A stretch of 24,431 nucleotides of DNA. Source: a virus. The notes beneath the pieces are model-generated. The model saw nothing but the letters and a program-made list of their open reading frames with translations, was not told where the DNA came from and searched no databases. The first letter of the stretch is position 1. The number at the start of each line of letters is the position of its first letter. A program made the translations under genes and the position numbers. Shown here piece by piece: positions 20,711 through 24,431 of the stretch. Where the stretch lies: positions 3,270-27,700 of IMG/VR virus record IMGVR_UViG_3300030389_001758, one strand, 5' to 3'.

Positions 20711-21300
20711 TTATTTATTCCATATATCTTTTGTTTTACAACTGTAATATTCCCATTGGTAACTGCATATCTCATAGCTGTAACTTGCTTATTAGGTGTA
20801 TACATATTACTATGTCCATGAAAACCTCCAAAGTCACTACCACTTGTACTATTACCACTTAATTCATGAAATATAGATGGATGTCCGCCAGTATTTCCTC
20901 TAAAGTTTGTGCAATGCAAAGTACCAGTCCAAAGTTTTGTCATTAGATTTGTTGTTACAAGTTCCATATTATCAACAGCATTTATATTTCTCCTTGTACC
21001 ATTATCTATTAATTCATTTGCGGTACTATATGGTGTAGAAGCACCATCATCTAAAACATCATTTAATTTTAATTTTAAATCCCAATTTTCACTTGTAGAA
21101 GTTGAATCACCACTAAATCTTTCAATTATAATTAAAAAAGAATCATAATCATCATAATCCATTGTAAATTCATATGTAGTAGCATTTGGTGTTGCATCTA
21201 TTGTTGCTAATAACTCAAGACCAGTACCAGTAACAGTACCAGTAAATGCAAATGAATCTGCTAAATTTATTCCTTCTGCTTGTGTCTTTGTTAATGGCAT
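20707..21300 (-). CDS. Tail fibre-like protein (adhesin tip candidate)
   Basis: A 197-residue protein that begins MPLTKTQAEGINLADSFAFTGTVTG, a motif frequent in fibre or spike proteins of marine phages, followed by a beta-rich globular region (YEFTMDYDDYDSFLIIIERF, about 43-62; KLWTGTLHCTNFRGNTGGHP; ITVVKQKIYGINK). It is followed directly by a tail-fibre chaperone gene. It may be the distal receptor-binding piece. No signal or membrane segment. Function inferred from context. Confidence 0.6.
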   Translation of the reverse strand: MPLTKTQAEGINLADSFAFTGTVTGTGLELLATIDATPNATTYEFTMDYDDYDSFLIIIERFSGDSTSTSENWDLKLKLNDVLDDGASTPYSTANELIDNGTRRNINAVDNMELVTTNLMTKLWTGTLHCTNFRGNTGGHPSIFHELSGNSTSGSDFGGFHGHSNMYTPNKQVTAMRYAVTNGNITVVKQKIYGINK

Positions 21301-21303
21301 AAT

Positions 21304-21606
21304 CTACCCACCTATCAATGCTGTTATTTCATCGTCAGACAAACCTAAATCTTTTAATTTTTGTTTACCTTTATCTTTATCACTCATATTTTTTTCTGCT
21401 GTTTCTAATTCAGTTTTCTTTTCTTTTATTTCCGACCAGGTAACACCAAACTTTGATTCATCATCACTTAATATTGCAGAGCCATTTGAATCTTCTCCAG
21501 TAACTTTTTTAAAAGATTTTTTAAATTCTGCTTCAGTTGTTGGCTCTCCAGTTAGTGTCCAATCTTTTATGCCTAATGCAACTAATGTCTCTGCTATTTT
21601 TGCCAT
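21304..21606 (-). CDS. Small phage protein in tail fibre block
   Basis: A 100-residue protein: IAETLVALGIKDWTLTGEPT (4-23), EAEFKKSFKKVTGEDSNGSA, then an acidic, Lys/Glu-rich helix and LKDLGLSDDEITALIGG at the end. Similar proteins (GIK.W.L.GEPT.EAEF) lie next to tail fibre genes in other marine phages, perhaps as chaperones or connectors. That likeness is from memory. It lies 9 nt from the fibre gene upstream and 3 nt from the next. Confidence 0.55.
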   Translation of the reverse strand: MAKIAETLVALGIKDWTLTGEPTTEAEFKKSFKKVTGEDSNGSAILSDDESKFGVTWSEIKEKKTELETAEKNMSDKDKGKQKLKDLGLSDDEITALIGG

Positions 21607-21615
21607 ATTATTATC

Positions 21616-22605
21616 CTATGTTAAAACTGATGAAGCTATTTCCATTATTGTAAATGATGAAGTACAAGAATTTATTTGTGCATATGATGGTCCAGCACTT
21701 AAAGGTCTATGCCTTAAATCATATGTAACTGAACTTGTAGTATTTGGATTGTCTAAAATCATAGCACTTATATTTTGTGGGTATGGTCCATATGAATATC
21801 CAAATCCATAATTAGTACCAGTTGCAAGATTTGTTGAATCTCTATAAACTGTTAATGAAGAAACTCCATTTCCACCACCATATAAAGGAACACTAAATAA
21901 AACTAAAATTTTATTTGAACTAGATGATGGTGTAATACTTAAACTTGAAATTCCAGCATTAACATAAGTTCCACTTGATGTAGAAGTTTCTGTTGAATAA
22001 GTTGTGCCTTTAACTTGCAGTATTCCACCAGCACTTCCAAAAGCTAGTTGTCCAACAGCAGTTGTTCCAGAACCACTAATACTATCAACTGTCAAAGCTG
22101 TTCCAGCAGTTACATTACCAGTTGGAAACTTGAGTGTATAAGATTGACCAGCCGAATGAGCTGGTGATTCTAATTTTATTCCATGACTATTATTGCTACA
22201 ATTTAATTGTAACACACCACCAGTTCCACTTGATGTTCCGTCACCTTTTATTGATAGACCAGCACTTGAAGAACTTGAAACAAAATTAGTCTTTGCATTT
22301 GTTACTGTGCTATCACTAGGAGTGCCAATGTCTAATACATTACCAAGAACCATTATAAAGTCTATGGTATCAGAAGAAGACAAAGTGCCACTACTAGGCA
22401 AAAATGTAATAGTAGAACCTGACACACTAAAAGCAGTTCCTGGAGCTTGTATCACGCCATTAAGACTTACAATCATATGATTGGCAGACTCTGGTGTAAA
22501 TGCTACACCACCATTTAATAGATTATATGTATTTGTACTAGATGTTGATATTGTATCTAGCTTAACAAAGTTTCCTACTGTTGGTGTTTTTCCTATATAT
22601 GACAT
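21616..22605 (-). CDS. Tail fibre protein
   Basis: A 329-residue Ser/Thr/Gly-rich protein. The N-terminal domain (MSYIGKTPTVGNFVKLDTIS; SLNGVIQAPGTAFSVSGSTI, about 48-67; FIMVLGNVLDIGTPSD) is typical of marine phage fibre modules. The middle repeats Ser/Gly/Thr strands, and the C-terminal domain (NKILVLFSVPLYGGG, SSLTVYRDST) is like the C-terminal domain of the 190-residue fibre at 22811. It is likely a receptor-binding fibre or collar fibre. Shared domain order suggests duplication. Confidence 0.7.
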   Translation of the reverse strand: MSYIGKTPTVGNFVKLDTISTSSTNTYNLLNGGVAFTPESANHMIVSLNGVIQAPGTAFSVSGSTITFLPSSGTLSSSDTIDFIMVLGNVLDIGTPSDSTVTNAKTNFVSSSSSAGLSIKGDGTSSGTGGVLQLNCSNNSHGIKLESPAHSAGQSYTLKFPTGNVTAGTALTVDSISGSGTTAVGQLAFGSAGGILQVKGTTYSTETSTSSGTYVNAGISSLSITPSSSSNKILVLFSVPLYGGGNGVSSLTVYRDSTNLATGTNYGFGYSYGPYPQNISAMILDNPNTTSSVTYDLRHRPLSAGPSYAQINSCTSSFTIMEIASSVLT

Positions 22606-22607
22606 AA

Positions 22608-22811
22608 TTAATCCGTTGGTTTCGTTGGAAATTTAAAGTCTTTGTCGTTCATACTTTTAAAAGTCTTTGTTATATCTCTAAGTTCTTGTCTGTATTTTTT
22701 CCATGATGTTGGTACTGCTTCATTAGCTTCTAAATGTTTTGTAACAACCCAATCAGATTCTTGTAAAAAGCTATCTCTTCGTTGCCTTAAGTCATTTAAT
22801 TCATCTGACAT
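22608..22811 (-). CDS. Tail fibre assembly chaperone, copy 2
   Basis: A 67-residue paralogue of the protein at 20435-20710. The C-terminal 30 residues (WKKYRQELRDITKTFKSMND, FKFPTKP) are almost identical, while the N-terminal part is shorter (MSDELNDLRQRRDSFLQESD). It starts one base inside the stop of the fibre upstream (TAATG) and is followed by another fibre gene. Each chaperone probably serves its own fibre. The DNA match is broken mainly at third positions, so both are under protein-level selection. Confidence 0.75.
   Translation of the reverse strand: MSDELNDLRQRRDSFLQESDWVVTKHLEANEAVPTSWKKYRQELRDITKTFKSMNDKDFKFPTKPTD
22684..22703 (-). repeat. 20-bp direct repeat in chaperone gene, copy 2
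   Basis: An exact 20-bp match to 20511-20530, in direct orientation, about 2.17 kb away. Recombination between the copies would delete the fibre gene and small gene between them and leave a hybrid chaperone. Confidence 0.7.
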
Positions 22812-23383
22812 TATTGTTTAATCTCCAAAGCTGTTAGAACTGCTGGTACTCCACTATATGTATAATGAGCATTTCCAGTTCCAGTTGATTTTCCTTGCAC
22901 TTTATATATAACAGCAGTTGTTGTACTTGGACTATCATACAATGTTGCAGACCTTGAATAAGCATATGCACCTTGAACATAATGCTCATATTCAATTTCA
23001 TCAACATCTGTGAATGAAGCACCATCAATACTTCTTACTATTTTTAAACTACTAATACCATTCGTGGTTGTGTAACTAATTCTTGTGCCAGTAAGCATAA
23101 GTAAAATTTTTGAAGTAGAAAGTTTTGGTGTTATTGTAACTTGATGTCCACCACTAGGAATATCTGCATATGTAGATGATGTCATCACTTGATTTGCTGT
23201 ACTTGTAGATACAACAGTTTGAATAACTGTACCACTTGGTAATTTACCAACTGTTATAGCATCATCTGCAATCTTTGCTGTGCTAACTGCTGTGTCTGCA
23301 ATCTTTGCTGTTGTTATAATACCATCTGTAATATCTGATGATGTTAAAGGAACTGTTGCTGGTTGTACTCCGATAAATCCCAT
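22811..23383 (-). CDS. Tail fibre-like protein with KIADxAV repeats
   Basis: A 190-residue protein. Residues 1-50 hold short helical/beta repeats (TTAKIADTAV, STAKIADDAITVGKL), a pattern frequent at the shaft of marine phage fibres; the DNA shows the repeat as well (about 23250-23320). The C-terminal domain (HQVTITPKLSTSKILLMLTG; SSLKIVRSIDG) resembles that of the 329-residue fibre. It is likely a short fibre or spike. It precedes chaperone copy 2. Confidence 0.65.
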   Translation of the reverse strand: MGFIGVQPATVPLTSSDITDGIITTAKIADTAVSTAKIADDAITVGKLPSGTVIQTVVSTSTANQVMTSSTYADIPSGGHQVTITPKLSTSKILLMLTGTRISYTTTNGISSLKIVRSIDGASFTDVDEIEYEHYVQGAYAYSRSATLYDSPSTTTAVIYKVQGKSTGTGNAHYTYSGVPAVLTALEIKQ

Positions 23384-23390
23384 ATTCTAC

Positions 23391-23756
23391 CTAATCTATT
23401 TCTAAAACTGATAAAGAGCCTGAAAGTTTATCTGCTACTGAACAATCTATTCTCAGAGCATCACCAGCTTCTAAAACTACTTTACCACCAGTTAATAATT
23501 CTAAAGTTGATCCATTTGGTATGCTTACATCTTTAACTAAAAATGATGTGCCATTTGCTACATTATTTGCACCACCTCTATTTGCTGTTGTGGATACAAG
23601 TTCTACTTCTGTTGTTACAGATGTTGTATGAATATTAGTAAGCATTAAACCAATCACTATCGCTGTTTTCCCTGAAGCTACTGTATACATGACATAAGGT
23701 GTACCAGCCGAATTTGGTTCTGCTGAAAAGTTAATTTGTTTGAAGGTGTTTGCCAT
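23391..23756 (-). CDS. Small beta-rich virion or fibre-associated protein
   Basis: A 121-residue protein of Val/Thr/Gly-rich strands with few charged residues: TPYVMYTVASGKTAIVIGLM (19-38), LTNIHTTSVTTEVELVS, GTSFLVKDVSIPNG and GDALRIDCSVADKLSGSLSV. The pattern recalls small beta-sandwich fibre or decoration proteins found downstream of fibre genes in marine phages. No motif gives a clear role. A TAAGGAGAT-type site precedes the ATG at 23756. Confidence 0.55.
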   Translation of the reverse strand: MANTFKQINFSAEPNSAGTPYVMYTVASGKTAIVIGLMLTNIHTTSVTTEVELVSTTANRGGANNVANGTSFLVKDVSIPNGSTLELLTGGKVVLEAGDALRIDCSVADKLSGSLSVLEID

Positions 23757-23766
23757 TTATATCTCC

Positions 23767-24431
23767 TTATCCAAGTCCAATCGCAAAAGCTATTGGATCA
23801 GCAGTTACAGCAATTGTTACAGTATCAGTTGCGCTTGCAGTTGTTGTTATCCCATCACCTCCAGCAATAGTTAATGTATTACCATTAGTTATAGTTTGAT
23901 TTGAACCTGATGATCCAGCTACAGTAAAACTGTCAAATGTTCCAGTTCCATCTGCTCCATCTGCTCCATCTGAACCAGCAGGACCAGTTGCTCCAGTAGC
24001 ACCAGTTGGTATACCTAAAGTAAAAGCAACTGTACCATTTGAAACAGAGACAGAAGCAGTTGCACTTGCTCCAGCACTAAGAGTGCTTACTGTAACAGTT
24101 GCATTTGTAAGAGTTTCTGTGGCTTCAGGATTGCCACTTGAAGAATTAAATCCTAACACCTTGCCTAATCTTGATGCTTTTACTGGCAATGTCATATCAG
24201 CGCCTGATATCACATCATGTTCTGCTAATCTTAATGACCGATCTATTTCTTCATTCGTCTGTTGGTGTATGAACATATTTGTATCAAAGTCAGATTCTAA
24301 AGAAGCTGAAGTTAATTGACCACCAGAAGTATAAACTGAAGTTCTTGATAAAGGTATTGATCCTAATATTGTTATAGTCTGACTGTCAGTAGGATGGTTA
24401 CCAGTTGTAAATGAAATAGTACCAGCTCCAG
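23767..24431 (-). CDS. T7-type tail fibre protein, N-terminus cut by window edge
   Basis: The frame is open past the internal ATG at 24276 right to the window edge (about 220 residues visible). The part upstream of that ATG (GNHPTDSQTITILGSIPLSR, SLESDFDTN) runs into MFIHQQTNEEIDRSLRL, as in T7-like fibre N-terminal domains that dock to the tail. Then come Ala/Ser/Thr-rich repeats, a collagen-like run (PTGATGATGPAGSDGADGAD) and a beta-rich end. The gene therefore starts beyond the window, and 24276 is not the true start. Confidence 0.8.
   Translation of the reverse strand, partial: GAGTISFTTGNHPTDSQTITILGSIPLSRTSVYTSGGQLTSASLESDFDTNMFIHQQTNEEIDRSLRLAEHDVISGADMTLPVKASRLGKVLGFNSSSGNPEATETLTNATVTVSTLSAGASATASVSVSNGTVAFTLGIPTGATGATGPAGSDGADGADGTGTFDSFTVAGSSGSNQTITNGNTLTIAGGDGITTTASATDTVTIAVTADPIAFAIGLG

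Noticed and set aside
23767-24276. A complete 169-residue fibre protein starting at 24276.
   Set aside because: The frame is open upstream to the edge and that part reads as a T7-like fibre N-terminal domain, so the ATG is internal.
20400-24431. Diversity-generating retroelement or invertible fibre segment.
   Set aside because: No reverse transcriptase, template repeat or inverted site pair was seen; the repeats found are direct.
1-24431. tRNA genes, rRNA, CRISPR arrays, insertion sequences.
   Set aside because: I saw no regular spaced repeats, no transposase frame other than the serine recombinase and no recognisable tRNA arms or rRNA motifs on reading both strands; a tRNA scan was not possible here.

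Overview
The window reads as part of an AT-rich tailed phage genome with a T7-like (podovirus) virion, probably marine. Terminase, T7-type portal, scaffold, capsid, tail-tube A and B and internal-virion genes lie in the usual order. The many short lysine-rich accessory proteins resemble those of marine podoviruses. No RNA polymerase, DNA polymerase, tRNA, rRNA or CRISPR array is visible. The layout recalls podoviruses without their own RNA polymerase, such as the HTVC010P-type pelagiphages, but that link and the host are inference only.

Layout. Positions 1-13390 are read leftwards. The order along the minus strand is a ribbon-helix-helix-like regulator, a DUF1064-type nuclease, a winged-helix replication initiator with an apparent internal origin, a 139-bp gap with a GC-rich structured element, a small conserved gene, terminase small subunit, a PP-loop (PAPS-reductase-like) enzyme, terminase large subunit, a GNAT-like protein, three small proteins (one an unlisted zinc ribbon), portal, Bbp19-like protein, scaffold, a structured 166-bp leader, capsid, a small virion protein, tail tube A, tail tube B, a gp14-like protein, and an ejection-type protein cut by the left edge. 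Positions 13492-17776 are read rightwards: a small protein, a serine recombinase, a winged-helix regulator, two unknowns (one membrane), a YqaJ-type exonuclease, a RecT-type annealing protein and a LexA-like DNA-binding domain. Positions 17747-24431 are again read leftwards: a T7-type tail fibre cut by the right edge, three or four further fibre-like proteins with two paralogous tail-assembly chaperones, then a lysis block of tiny membrane and basic proteins with a 3TM holin and a T4-type lysozyme.

How the parts fit. The two edges cut virion genes on the same strand, which fits a circular or circularly permuted map whose missing part holds the rest of the internal virion proteins and the fibre N-terminus. 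With no phage polymerase in view, replication probably uses host enzymes recruited by the initiator at an origin inside its own gene, as in phage lambda. The exonuclease/annealase pair would recombine or concatenate DNA for the terminase. Genes are tightly packed with ATGA, TAATG, TAGTG or GTGA junctions, so translational coupling is widespread.

The two most interesting signals are (1) a small gene at 18332-18564 interrupted inside a conserved-looking motif by a 20-nt GC-rich hairpin segment that begins with a stop codon and lies between two leucine CTN codons, so it may be split, bypassed or broken; and (2) three ACAAC/GTTGT inverted repeats next to a very AT-rich tract inside the initiator gene.
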